A DNA stretch of 64,000 nt from Xanthomonas sacchari (GTDB lineage Bacteria; Pseudomonadota; Gammaproteobacteria; Xanthomonadales; Xanthomonadaceae), in assembly GCF_040529065.1 (NCBI RefSeq), contig NZ_CP132343.1, positions 2,170,001 through 2,234,000 of the forward strand. Reading direction: 5' to 3'. Every line of letters begins with the position of its first letter. Positions within the stretch are counted from its first letter, which is position 1. Below, one piece after another: positions 1-7,804 of the stretch. The position numbers and the translations under genes are program-made. The notes under the pieces are model-generated. The model ran no database searches, was not told where the DNA came from, and was given only the letters and a program-made list of their open reading frames with translations.

Positions 1-497
1 CCTTGCAGTTCGACGGCCGTAGCGGTCATGTGCTGCTGCCCGACGGTGCGGTGTCGGCATTGGGCGATGTCACGGTGGCGGTGTGGGTGTACTTGGATGC
101 GTCGGTGGTCAACGCGCGCATCTTCGACTTCGGCTCCAACGACGTGGCGTACATGGCGCTGCTCACACGCGACGGCAGCGGCAAGTTGCGCTTTTCGAGT
201 TCCCGCAATCAGTTCTGGAACGAAGAGTCGGTCACGGCCGATGCGTTGCCTACCGGACGCTGGGTGCATGTGGCGGCCGCACTCTCGGGGAAGGTGGGCA
301 CGCTTTACGTGGACGGCAAACCGGTCGCCACCGCAGACGGGATCTGGATCAATCCCTTCCAGTTGGGCGAGACCACGCAGACCTGGCTGGGCCGCTCCCA
401 GTACGGCGGCGATCCCTACTTCAAGGGCCGCATGCAGGATCTGCGCATCTATAGCGGCGCGCAGGACGCGGGCTTCATCGCAGGCCTGGCCCGCTAA
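1..497 (+). CDS. LamG/concanavalin-like lectin domain protein, C-terminal fragment
   Basis: This is the 3' end of a gene that begins before the window, open in frame from the first bases to a TAA at 495-497. The roughly 164 visible residues form one LamG-like jelly-roll domain. Seen directly: an opening FDGRSGHVLLP strand, a central VTVAVWVYLD strand, then GRWVHVAAALSG, GTLYVDGKPV and a closing GRMQDLRIYSGA, which is the usual order of LamG landmarks. Such domains often sit at the C-terminus of secreted glycoside hydrolases and bind carbohydrate. The catalytic part, if there is one, lies outside the window, so the function of the whole protein cannot be given. Confidence 0.75.
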   Translation, partial: LQFDGRSGHVLLPDGAVSALGDVTVAVWVYLDASVVNARIFDFGSNDVAYMALLTRDGSGKLRFSSSRNQFWNEESVTADALPTGRWVHVAAALSGKVGTLYVDGKPVATADGIWINPFQLGETTQTWLGRSQYGGDPYFKGRMQDLRIYSGAQDAGFIAGLAR

Positions 498-503
498 GAG
501 GTC

Positions 504-560
504 GGGCAGCTGCGCTGCCCGTACGCCTTGTCACGCATCGGTGCATGGCCGCACCGATGC
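504..560 (+). terminator. Two consecutive hairpins after the LamG gene
   Basis: Just after the stop codon there is a 7-bp stem with a 3-nt loop (504-520, arms GGGCAGC/GCTGCCC). A perfect 10-bp stem with a 6-nt loop follows (535-560, arms GCATCGGTGC/GCACCGATGC). Neither has a clear T run, so this is a candidate transcript end rather than a textbook intrinsic terminator. Confidence 0.4.
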
Positions 561-630
561 GATCTCGCATACACCGAGCGCGTCTCTCCTGGCCGGTCCG
601 TCCGGCCTGCTTTCGGCCTTGTATTTTTTG

Positions 631-643
631 AGACGGTCGGTCT
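631..643 (+). promoter_or_regulatory. Probable AcuR/TetR operator
   Basis: The sequence AGACGGTCGGTCT has AGAC/GTCT inverted ends. It lies 11 bases before the regulator start and abuts a TAATAT stretch (643-648) that could be a -10 element. TetR regulators of the AcuR/NemR group usually bind AGACC/GGTCT-type palindromes upstream of their own operon, so autorepression of this gene and the downstream reductase is the natural reading. Confidence 0.5.
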
Positions 644-654
644 AATATTGGCGC

Positions 655-1293
655 ATGGAGCTTCCAGTCGCTTCAGTGCAGCCTCGCCGTGGGCGGCCGC
701 CAAAGTCGGAACGCGCGTTGCAGGACACGCGCGACCTGCTGTTGCGCGCCGGTATGGAGGTGCTGACCAGCCAGGGCTATGCGGCGACCGGGATCGACGC
801 CGTGCTGTCCCGCGTCAAGGTGCCGAAGGGGTCGTTCTATCACTACTTCAGCAGCAAGAACGCCTTCGGCCTGGCGGTGCTCGAGGCGTACGACGCCTAT
901 TTCCTGCGCAAGCTCGATCGTCATCTGCAAGCCGACGAGGTGCCAGCCTTGCAGCGTCTGCGCCACTTCGTCGAGGACGCCCAGGAGGGCATGGAACGCT
1001 TCGACTTCCAGCGCGGTTGCCTGGTCGGCAACCTGGCTCAGGAAGTGACCACGCTGCCCGGCGACTTCCGCGCGCGTCTGGATGCCGTGCTGCTGGGCTG
1101 GCAGCAGCGGGTGGCCGACTGTCTGCGTTCGGCGCAGGCGGAGGGCGTGCTGGCCGCGCATGCCGATGCCGATGCCCTTGCCGCGTACTTCTGGATTGGC
1201 TGGGAGGGCGCGGTGCTGCGCGCACGGCTGGCGTGCAGCGTCGCACCGATGCAGGTGTTCGCACAGGGCTACTTCGCCGGCCTGCCACGCTAG
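655..1293 (+). CDS. acuR: TetR/AcrR family regulator, AcuR-like
   Basis: This 212-residue protein has an N-terminal TetR helix-turn-helix (about residues 15-65). Landmarks are RGRPPKSERALQDTRDLLLRAG and the recognition-helix region VPKGSFYHYFSSKNAFGLAVL. The C-terminal half is helical and includes FQRGCLVGNLAQE, a motif typical of the AcuR/NemR-type ligand domain. A palindromic operator lies directly upstream, and the acryloyl-CoA reductase gene starts 36 bases downstream on the same strand. The likely role is repression of a small detoxification operon, relieved by acrylate or other electrophiles. The ligand is inferred from the neighbour. Confidence 0.85.
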   Translation: MELPVASVQPRRGRPPKSERALQDTRDLLLRAGMEVLTSQGYAATGIDAVLSRVKVPKGSFYHYFSSKNAFGLAVLEAYDAYFLRKLDRHLQADEVPALQRLRHFVEDAQEGMERFDFQRGCLVGNLAQEVTTLPGDFRARLDAVLLGWQQRVADCLRSAQAEGVLAAHADADALAAYFWIGWEGAVLRARLACSVAPMQVFAQGYFAGLPR

Positions 1294-1329
1294 ATCGGCT
1301 TGCTTCCCTCTCTCATCCAAGGAGTGCTC

Positions 1330-2316
1330 ATGTTCAACGCCATCCTCATCGACAAGGACGATGCCGGCTATCGCGCCGCGCTGCAGCCGCTGGACGACGC
1401 GGCCCTGCCGCCGGGGACGGTCACCGTCGAGGTCGCGTACAGCACGCTCAACTACAAGGACGCCCTGGCCATCACCGGTCAAGGGGGCGGCGTGGTGCGC
1501 CGCTTCCCGATGGTGCCAGGCATCGACGTAGCCGGTACCGTGCTGCACAGCGAAGATCCGGCCTATCGCGTCGGCGATGCGGTGCTGTTGAACGGCTGGG
1601 GCGTGGGCGAAAAACACTGGGGCGGCCTGGCCCAGCGCGCACGCGTGGACGGCGATTGGTTGATCCCCCTGCCGCAGGCGCTGAGCGCCCGCCAGGCGAT
1701 GGCGATCGGAACGGCAGGCTACACGGCCATGCTGTGCCTGCTCGCATTGGAGCGCCACGGCCTGCGTCCAGAGCATGGCGAGGTACTGGTCACCGGCGCC
1801 AACGGCGGCGTCGGCAGCTTCGCCATTTCCCTGCTGGCGCGCCGCGGCTACCGCGTGATCGCCTCCACCGGCCGTCCGCAGGAAGCAGACTATCTGAAGG
1901 CGCTTGGCGCGCACGAGATCGTCGATCGCGCGACGCTGTCGCAACCAGGCAAGCCGCTGCAGGCCGAGCGCTGGGCCGCAGCGATAGATTCGGTCGGAAG
2001 CCACACCCTGGCCAACGTATGCGCCGGTACGCGCGCCGATGGGGCAGTGGCGGCATGCGGTCTGGCGCAGGGCATGGAGCTTCCCGCCACCGTCGCGCCG
2101 TTCATCCTGCGCGGGGTCAGCCTGCTCGGGATCAACAGCGTCACCCGTCTTAGGCATGAGCGCGTCGAGGCGTGGTCGCGGCTGGCGAAGGAGTTGGACC
2201 TGTCACAGCTCGACGCCATCACCCGCGACATCGGCCTGGGTGAGGCCATCGGCGCCGCGCGCGATCTGCTCGACGGCAAGGTGCGCGGACGCTTGGTGGT
2301 GGACGTCAATCGCTGA
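1330..2316 (+). CDS. acuI: Acryloyl-CoA reductase AcuI / YhdH-family quinone oxidoreductase
   Basis: This is an MDR-superfamily NADPH-dependent reductase of 328 residues, the usual length for AcuI/YhdH. The family reduces acryloyl-CoA to propionyl-CoA, which limits acrylate toxicity. Seen: the N-terminal GroES-like fold with STLNYKDALAITG, the substrate-domain stretch GWGVGEKHWGGLAQ, and the nucleotide-binding VTGANGGVGSFAI. I chose the ATG at 1330 because AAGGAG sits 7-12 bases upstream (1318-1323) and MFNAILIDKDD is the family N-terminus. An in-frame start at 1300 is possible but poorer. The gene is the second member of the acuRI unit. Confidence 0.9.
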   Translation: MFNAILIDKDDAGYRAALQPLDDAALPPGTVTVEVAYSTLNYKDALAITGQGGGVVRRFPMVPGIDVAGTVLHSEDPAYRVGDAVLLNGWGVGEKHWGGLAQRARVDGDWLIPLPQALSARQAMAIGTAGYTAMLCLLALERHGLRPEHGEVLVTGANGGVGSFAISLLARRGYRVIASTGRPQEADYLKALGAHEIVDRATLSQPGKPLQAERWAAAIDSVGSHTLANVCAGTRADGAVAACGLAQGMELPATVAPFILRGVSLLGINSVTRLRHERVEAWSRLAKELDLSQLDAITRDIGLGEAIGAARDLLDGKVRGRLVVDVNR

Positions 2317-2866
2317 GGGGAGGGGCTGGCCTCGGTGGCGAGCCTCGATCGCAGTGCCGTGCGCAAGCCACCTGTCAGCCCGCCGCGCCGGGAGATCGAT
2401 GCCGGCGGTGTGATGTTTCCTGTAGGCCATCTGTCTGGAGGTGCCGCCGTTGTCGCATGAGGACGCGCTGCCGGTCCCCATCCGCAATGGATGGTGGGCG
2501 GCGGTGCGGCTTGGTTTCCTGATGGCAATGAGCCACTGCCTGGCACGCAGTGAGGCGGCTTTGCGTTGGGATGGACGTCGCTTTACGTTCCGAAGGCGGG
2601 CCCAGGGTGGCCACGTTGCCGTCTTCGACGAATCTCCCCCTTTGCAAGCTTTTCCGCCGAAACCACGCGCAACTGCGCCGCGGAACGCCTGGCAGCTGAC
2701 GCGGGCGTCGTCGCGTCCTGGACCGGGCTGACGCTTCCGCGCGTCCGTGCCGAGCAGGCGCCGAGCTACCACGTCCAATGTGAACGCTCCGCTTTCTTTC
2801 ACTTCGCCGAAAGGAGTGCGAAAGACAGCGTGCCTAGGCTCTGCCCCCATCAGCCGGAGAGCCACC
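2317..2866. other. 550-bp gap without a supported gene
   Basis: Several frames are open here, including one of 96 codons at 2441-2731, but none shows a recognisable fold, a good ribosome site or convincing codon bias. The stretch may hold the promoter of the downstream phosphatase/aminotransferase pair or the decayed remains of a gene. Confidence 0.4.
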
Positions 2867-3559
2867 TTGCGCGCCCAATGGAACATCCTTTGCGATTTTG
2901 ACGGTACCGTGTCCCTGCAGGACGTGACCGACAGCCTGCTCGAGCACCTCGGGCGCCCCGGTTGGCAGGCGCTGGAAGACGACTGGGTCGCCGGTCGGAT
3001 CGGCGCCCGCGAGTGCATGAGCAAGCAGGTCGCGCTGCTCGACGGCGACGTCGAGGCGCTGCACCGGGTGCTCGATGGCGTGCGGATCGATCCGGCCTTC
3101 GTGCGCTTCGTGGCGCTGGCCGAGCGCCTGGGCATCCCGCTGAGCATCGTCAGCGACGGGCTGGACTACGGCATCGCCCGCATCCTCGCCCGCCACGGCC
3201 TGCACCATCTGCCGATCATCGCCAACCGCCTGCTGCGCACCGATGCCGGCGAATGGCGCATGGCCTCGCCGCATGCGCGCCCGGACTGCCCCAGCGGCAC
3301 CTGCAAGTGCGCGGTGATGGCGCAACAGCCGCCCGAGCGCGCCACCTTGCTGATCGGCGACGGCCGCTCCGATTTCTGCCTGGCCGGCAAGGCCGACCTG
3401 GTGTTCGCCAAGGACGGGCTGCTGCGCCATTGCCGCGCCAACGGGATCGCCCATTGCGCGATCACCGGTTTCGACGACGCCATCGCCCTGCTGCCCGACC
3501 TGGCGGTGCCGGCGACCACCACCGTGTCCTTCCCGCTTCCCGTCACCCAACGAGCCTGA
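2867..3559 (+). CDS. MtnX-like HAD-IB phosphatase
   Basis: This is a haloacid dehalogenase phosphatase of about 230 residues. Motif I is CDFDGTVS near the N-terminus, the motif II serine is in SIVSDGLDYG, and motif IV is LLIGDGRSDFCLAG. A CPSGTCKC cluster in the middle is typical of MtnX-like proteins. The start is taken as TTG 2867, because GGAGAG lies just upstream and motif I must be close to the N-terminus. The ORF is open further upstream, but that extension has no domain. Only 5 bases separate it from the aminotransferase, so the two are co-transcribed. The substrate is unknown; a phosphorylated precursor of the aminotransferase product is my inference. Confidence 0.85.
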   Translation: MRAQWNILCDFDGTVSLQDVTDSLLEHLGRPGWQALEDDWVAGRIGARECMSKQVALLDGDVEALHRVLDGVRIDPAFVRFVALAERLGIPLSIVSDGLDYGIARILARHGLHHLPIIANRLLRTDAGEWRMASPHARPDCPSGTCKCAVMAQQPPERATLLIGDGRSDFCLAGKADLVFAKDGLLRHCRANGIAHCAITGFDDAIALLPDLAVPATTTVSFPLPVTQRA

Positions 3560-3564
3560 TCCCG

Positions 3565-5037
3565 ATGAACCGGAATGTTTCGCTTTCCTCGCTCGCACCG
3601 CTGCATGGCGATGCCGCGCCCGATCCGGAGGCGCTGCTGCGCACCGGTGCCGACCACCAGCGCGCGCTGAGCGATGCGCAGATGCTGGCCGACGAGGCCC
3701 AGTACTGCTCCTACGGCGACACCGTGCACTACAGCGAGCCGCCGCGCATCTTCGGCCGCTGCGACGGCAGCTACCTGTACGACACCGAGGAAGTGCCGTA
3801 CCTGGACCTGCAGATGTGGTACTCGGCGGTCAACTTCGGCTACGCCAATCCGCGCCTGAACCAGGCGCTGACCCGCCAGATCGAGACCCTGCCGCAGGTC
3901 GCCAGCCAGTACCTGCACCCGACCAAGATCGAGCTGGCCAAGACCATCGCGGTCGACGCCGAGCGCAAGTGGGGCCGCAAGGGCCGCGTGCACTTCAACG
4001 TCGGCGGCGCGCAGTCGGTGGAAGACTCGCTGAAGCTGGTGCGCAACGCCAGCGCCGGCAAGAGCCTGGTGTTCGCCTTCGAAGGCGGCTACCACGGCCG
4101 TACCCTCGGTGCTTCGGCGATCACTTCGTCGTACCGCTACCGCCGCCGCTTCGGTCATTTCGACCGCGCCCAGTTCATCGAATTCCCGTACCACTTCCGC
4201 GGCCCCAAGGGCATGTCCAAGGAAGAGTACGGCGAGCAGTGCGTGGCCAAGTTCGAGCGCCTGTTCGAGACCGAGTACAACGGCGTGTGGGATCCCAAGG
4301 CCGGGCAGTGCGAGTACGCGGCGTTCTACGTCGAGCCGATCCAGGGCACCGGCGGCTACGTGATTCCGCCGCCGAACTTCTTCACCGGCCTGAAGCGGGT
4401 GCTGGACAAGTACGGCATCCTGATGGTGGTGGACGAAATCCAGATGGGCTTCTTCCGCACCGGCAAGCTGTGGGCGATCGAGCATTTCGGCGTGACCCCG
4501 GACGTGCTGGTGTTCGGCAAGGCGCTGACCAACGGCCTCAATCCGCTGGCCGGCATCTGGGCGCGCGAGGAGCTGATCAACCCGACCGTGTTCCCGCCGG
4601 GTTCGACCCACTCCACCTTCGCCTCCAACCCGCTGGGCACCGCGGTCGGCCTGGAAACCATGCGCATGCTGGCCGAGACCGACTACGAGTCGATGGTCAT
4701 GGCCAAGGGCGCGCACTTCCTGGACGGCCTGCGCGACCTGCAGAAGCGTCACCCGGAAATCGGCGACGTCGACGGCCTGGGCCTGGCCCTGCGTGCGGAA
4801 ATCTGCCAGGCGGACGGCTTCACGCCGAACCGCAAGCTGCTCGACACCATGGTCGACATGGGCCTGGAAGGCGAGCTGCGCCACAACGGCAAGCGCATCG
4901 GCCTGATCCTGGACGTGGGCGGTTACTACAAGAACGTGATCACGCTGGCGCCGTCGCTGCACATCAGCCACGAAGAGATCGACCTGGGCCTGTCCTTGCT
5001 GGACCAGTTGCTGACCCGCGCCAAGCAGGTCGCATGA
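3565..5037 (+). CDS. Class III PLP-dependent aminotransferase
   Basis: This 490-residue protein is a full-length class III (ornithine/acetylornithine/lysine-epsilon type) aminotransferase. Seen: NVGGAQSVEDSLKLVR (phosphate-site region), EGGYHGRTLGAS, VEPIQGTGGY, the cofactor-ring aspartate in MVVDEIQMGF (D290) and the Schiff-base lysine in FGKALTNG (K319). It probably moves an amino group from an amino donor to an aldehyde or keto acid; the exact substrate cannot be read. It starts 5 bases after the HAD phosphatase gene and faces the convergent ketosynthase/ACP pair. That setting suggests a role in making an aminated lipid or acyl-amino product rather than in general amino-acid metabolism. 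Confidence 0.9.
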   Translation: MNRNVSLSSLAPLHGDAAPDPEALLRTGADHQRALSDAQMLADEAQYCSYGDTVHYSEPPRIFGRCDGSYLYDTEEVPYLDLQMWYSAVNFGYANPRLNQALTRQIETLPQVASQYLHPTKIELAKTIAVDAERKWGRKGRVHFNVGGAQSVEDSLKLVRNASAGKSLVFAFEGGYHGRTLGASAITSSYRYRRRFGHFDRAQFIEFPYHFRGPKGMSKEEYGEQCVAKFERLFETEYNGVWDPKAGQCEYAAFYVEPIQGTGGYVIPPPNFFTGLKRVLDKYGILMVVDEIQMGFFRTGKLWAIEHFGVTPDVLVFGKALTNGLNPLAGIWAREELINPTVFPPGSTHSTFASNPLGTAVGLETMRMLAETDYESMVMAKGAHFLDGLRDLQKRHPEIGDVDGLGLALRAEICQADGFTPNRKLLDTMVDMGLEGELRHNGKRIGLILDVGGYYKNVITLAPSLHISHEEIDLGLSLLDQLLTRAKQVA

Positions 5038-5041
5038 GCCG

Positions 5042-5080
5042 GGCGGGAGACGACGCGCGCGGTTCGCGTTGCCTCCCGCC
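5042..5080. terminator. Inverted repeat between convergent genes
   Basis: Arms GGCGGGAG (5042-5049) and CTCCCGCC (5073-5080) are perfectly complementary and lie in the 65-base gap between the convergent aminotransferase and ketosynthase genes. The 23-nt loop and missing T run make this a modest candidate for a bidirectional transcript end. Confidence 0.35.
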
Positions 5081-5102
5081 GTTGTCTGCGGCGGCGGGCG
5101 TT

Positions 5103-6341
5103 TCAGCCCGCCGCGCGCAGCGCGATCACCGCATTCAATCCGCCGAAGGCGAAGGAATTGCTCAGCACCGCCTGCACCTGGCGGGCGCGCGCCTGGTTGG
5201 GCACGTAGTCCAGGTCGCATTCGGGATCGGCATCGAGGAAGTTGGCCGTGGGCGGCACCACCTGCTCGCGCAGTGCGCCGATCGCCGCCACCAGTTCCAG
5301 CGCGCCGGCCGCGCCGAGCGCATGGCCGTGCACCGCCTTGGTCGAGCTGACCGCCAACGCCTCGGCGTGCGTCCCGAACACCTGCCGCAGCGCCTGGGTT
5401 TCGCAGCGATCATTGGCCTGCGTGCCGGTGCCGTGGGCGTTGATGTAGTCGATCTGTTGCGGCGCCAGGCCGGCGTCCTTCAGCGCCAGGCGCATCGCCG
5501 TGGCGGCGCCGTCGATGCTGGGCGCGACGATGTCGCCGGCATCGGAACTCATGCCGAATCCTGCCAGTTCCGCCAGCGGCAGCGCGCCGCGGGCGGCGGC
5601 GTGCTCGGCGCTTTCCAGCACGAACATCCCGGCGCCTTCGCCCAGCACCAGGCCGCTGCGCTGCGCGCAGAACGGCCGGCAGGTGTCGTCGCTGACCACC
5701 CGCATCGCTTCCCAGGCACGGATCAGCGGCAGGCTCAGGCAGGCTTCGCTGCCGCCGGCGATGGCCACGTCGGCCAGGCCATGGCGGACCATCAGCGCAG
5801 CCTGGGCGAAGGCGTGGTTGGCCGAGGCGCAGGCGCTGGACACGGCGAAGGCCGGGCCGCGCAGACCGAAGGCGATGCTGATCTGGCTGGCCGGGGCGTT
5901 GGCCATGCTGCGCACGATGGTCAGCGGATGCAGGCGTTCGGCCTGGTCGCGGTACAGCCGGCGCGATTGTTCGTCGCGGCTGAGTTCGGCGCCGACGCCG
6001 GTGCCGACCACCACCGCGCAGCGCGCGCCGAGCGCGGCATCGCCGTGCGGCAGGCCGGCCTGGGCGATCGCCTCGCGGGCGGCGACCAGCGCCATCTGGG
6101 TCATGCGGTCGAGCTGGCCGGGGGCGATGCCGCCGGTCTGCGTGGCGTCGGGCGCGAACCCCGGCAGGGTCGCGGCCTTGCGCATCTTCAACGTGCTGAG
6201 CGGATCGGGCGAGGGCAGGGCGGCGATGCCGCTGCGGCCCTCGCGCATCGCGCTCCACAGGGCCTCGGCGCCCAGGCCGAGCGCGCTGACCGCGCCCATG
6301 CCGGTGATGACGACGCGCCGCGCGTGCGGAGAGGCGCCCAT
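5103..6341 (-). CDS. Beta-ketoacyl-[ACP] synthase, FabF-like
   Basis: This is a 412-residue KAS I/II condensing enzyme. The Cys-His-His triad is complete: C171 in VSSACASANH, H303 in NAHGTGTQAN, and H340 in STKAVHGHALGAAG. It should condense an acyl thioester with malonyl-ACP. It starts 6 bases after a dedicated acyl carrier protein gene, and no fabG, fabZ, fabD or primary fatty-acid gene is nearby. It is therefore not the housekeeping fabF and more likely serves a specialised lipid or polyketide-like product. Chain length and starter cannot be read from sequence alone. Confidence 0.92.
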   Translation of the reverse strand: MGASPHARRVVITGMGAVSALGLGAEALWSAMREGRSGIAALPSPDPLSTLKMRKAATLPGFAPDATQTGGIAPGQLDRMTQMALVAAREAIAQAGLPHGDAALGARCAVVVGTGVGAELSRDEQSRRLYRDQAERLHPLTIVRSMANAPASQISIAFGLRGPAFAVSSACASANHAFAQAALMVRHGLADVAIAGGSEACLSLPLIRAWEAMRVVSDDTCRPFCAQRSGLVLGEGAGMFVLESAEHAAARGALPLAELAGFGMSSDAGDIVAPSIDGAATAMRLALKDAGLAPQQIDYINAHGTGTQANDRCETQALRQVFGTHAEALAVSSTKAVHGHALGAAGALELVAAIGALREQVVPPTANFLDADPECDLDYVPNQARARQVQAVLSNSFAFGGLNAVIALRAAG

Positions 6342-6347
6342 GGCGCG

Positions 6348-6623
6348 TCAGTGCGCCGGTTGCGCCGCGCCGGCCGCCGCCTTGGCCGCCAGCGCGTCCT
6401 CGACCGCCTGCACCAGCTTGCCGAGCGAACCGTCGTCCAGGTTCGGGTCGCGCTGCGGGAAGGTGATGTCGAAGTGTTCTTCGATGTCGAACAGGATTTC
6501 GATGGCCTCGAGCGAATCCACGCCCAGGTCTTGCAGCTTGGCATCGGGGGTCAGGCGCGCCGGGTCGATCTCGCCATGCTTGGCGACGATGCTGTGGATT
6601 TGCGACTCGATGGACGGGGTCAT
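6348..6623 (-). CDS. Acyl carrier protein
   Basis: This 91-residue protein has the phosphopantetheine attachment motif LGVDSLEAIEI with the serine at position 37, and an acidic four-helix pattern (IEILFDIEEHFDI). The C-terminal tail is Ala-rich and slightly longer than in housekeeping AcpP. It is the first gene of the minus-strand ACP-ketosynthase pair, and its ATG (6621-6623) faces the divergent acyltransferase gene across a 112-base shared promoter region. It likely carries the growing or finished acyl chain for the enzymes encoded around it. Confidence 0.92.
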   Translation of the reverse strand: MTPSIESQIHSIVAKHGEIDPARLTPDAKLQDLGVDSLEAIEILFDIEEHFDITFPQRDPNLDDGSLGKLVQAVEDALAAKAAAGAAQPAH

Positions 6624-6735
6624 GGCAGTGCTCCGCGAAATGAAGGGCCACCGCGCGGCGCCCGCCGCCGGTGGATCGCACGCTGCGGCCTGGGCCGCAG
6701 CATCCATTCTCCACGCTAGACGATCAATCTTGCAG

Positions 6736-7803
6736 ATGCCTTTCGTCAACCAACTCGAGCCGCAGGCCTTGCAGCGGCAGTTCCTGCAGCACCCGCCAGC
6801 CGGTTTCCTGATCCAGCCCCTGGAGCACGGGGTGCCGGCCTTCGAGGCCGATTTCGACCTGCTCACCACCGCCGAACCCGCGCTGCGCGCGAAGGTGGCG
6901 CGGCTGCCGCTGCAGCGGCTGTGGCAGCGCCTGCTGCGGCCGCGTACCAGCTTCGTCGGCAGCACCGTCAGCGAATACGCCTGGCTGCCGCGCGCGGCCG
7001 ATCCGGCGCAATTGCCGCGGCAGTGGCGTACGCAACTGGGCCGGCGCCGCGCGCTGATGATCGTCAAGGACGTGCCGCAGCGTTCGCCGTTGCTCGACGA
7101 CGCCGACAACGCCTGGGCGCAGGCCTTCCTGGACGCCTGCGAGCGCAACGGCTACGTGCTGCTGCGCGGGCAGGCGCTGGCCTGGGTGCCGATCGACTTC
7201 GCTTCCACCGACGACTACCTGGCGCGGCTCTCGCGCGGGCGCCGGCGCAACATCCGCCGCAAGCTGCGCTCGCGCGCCGACCTGCAGATCGAGGTGCTGC
7301 CGACCGGCCCGGCCTTTGCCGATCCGGCGCTGCGCGCGCACTGCTATGCGCTGTACCAGGAGGTGTATGCGCAGAGCGAGATCCATTTCGACCTGCTCAC
7401 CGCGCCGTTCTTCGATGCGCTGCTGACCGACGCCGACTCGGGCGGGCAGGTGTTCGTGTACCGGCACCAGGGCCGCATCATCGGCTGGAACCTGTGCTAC
7501 GTGCACGAAGGCCGGCTGCTGGACAAGTACATCGGCCTGCATTACCCGGACGCGCGCGACCACAACCTGTACGCGCTGAGCTGGATCGAGAACCTCGACT
7601 ACGCCTGCCGCCACGGCCTGACTGCCTATGTCGCCGGCTGGACCGATCCGGAAGTGAAGGCCCAGCTCGGCGCCAGCTTCACCTACACCTGGCATGCGGT
7701 GTACCTGCGCAATCCGCTGCTGCGCGCGGTGCTGCGCCGATTGCGGCCGCTGTTCGAATCCGACGACGTCGGGCCGGTCGCCGATGCCGCCGAGGAGGAC
7801 TGA
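6736..7803 (+). CDS. FemAB/BioF2-like GNAT-fold acyl or aminoacyl transferase
   Basis: This 355-residue protein resembles the BioF2-like/FemAB-like acetyltransferases (Acetyltransf_6 or FemAB_like type). The evidence is the basic segment RLSRGRRRNIRRKLRSR, a VFVYRHQGRIIGWNLCYVHEGRLLDKYIGL core and a late YALSWIENLDYACRHGL helix. I chose ATG 6736 although the frame is open much further upstream, because the upstream part is only the antisense of the ACP and ketosynthase genes. Such enzymes transfer acyl or aminoacyl groups to amines, peptidoglycan or polysaccharide. Divergent pairing with an ACP gene makes an ACP-dependent N-acylation plausible. It ends 1 base before the next gene's start. Confidence 0.75.
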   Translation: MPFVNQLEPQALQRQFLQHPPAGFLIQPLEHGVPAFEADFDLLTTAEPALRAKVARLPLQRLWQRLLRPRTSFVGSTVSEYAWLPRAADPAQLPRQWRTQLGRRRALMIVKDVPQRSPLLDDADNAWAQAFLDACERNGYVLLRGQALAWVPIDFASTDDYLARLSRGRRRNIRRKLRSRADLQIEVLPTGPAFADPALRAHCYALYQEVYAQSEIHFDLLTAPFFDALLTDADSGGQVFVYRHQGRIIGWNLCYVHEGRLLDKYIGLHYPDARDHNLYALSWIENLDYACRHGLTAYVAGWTDPEVKAQLGASFTYTWHAVYLRNPLLRAVLRRLRPLFESDDVGPVADAAEED

Positions 7804-7804
7804 G

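Noticed and set aside
2441-2731. A 96-codon open frame in the gap before the HAD phosphatase
   Set aside because: It has no ribosome site, no recognised domain and weak codon bias; the opposite strand is equally open.
5103-6623. The ketosynthase/ACP pair as the primary fabF-acpP genes
   Set aside because: No fabD, fabG or pabC is adjacent, the ACP tail is atypical, and the neighbours are tailoring-type enzymes. A housekeeping role cannot be fully excluded without a genome-wide check.
3816-6719. A 967-codon plus-strand open frame
   Set aside because: It runs in the wrong frame through the aminotransferase and antisense through ketosynthase and ACP. Its translation is Arg/Gly/Ala-rich without any domain, which is typical of high-GC shadow frames.
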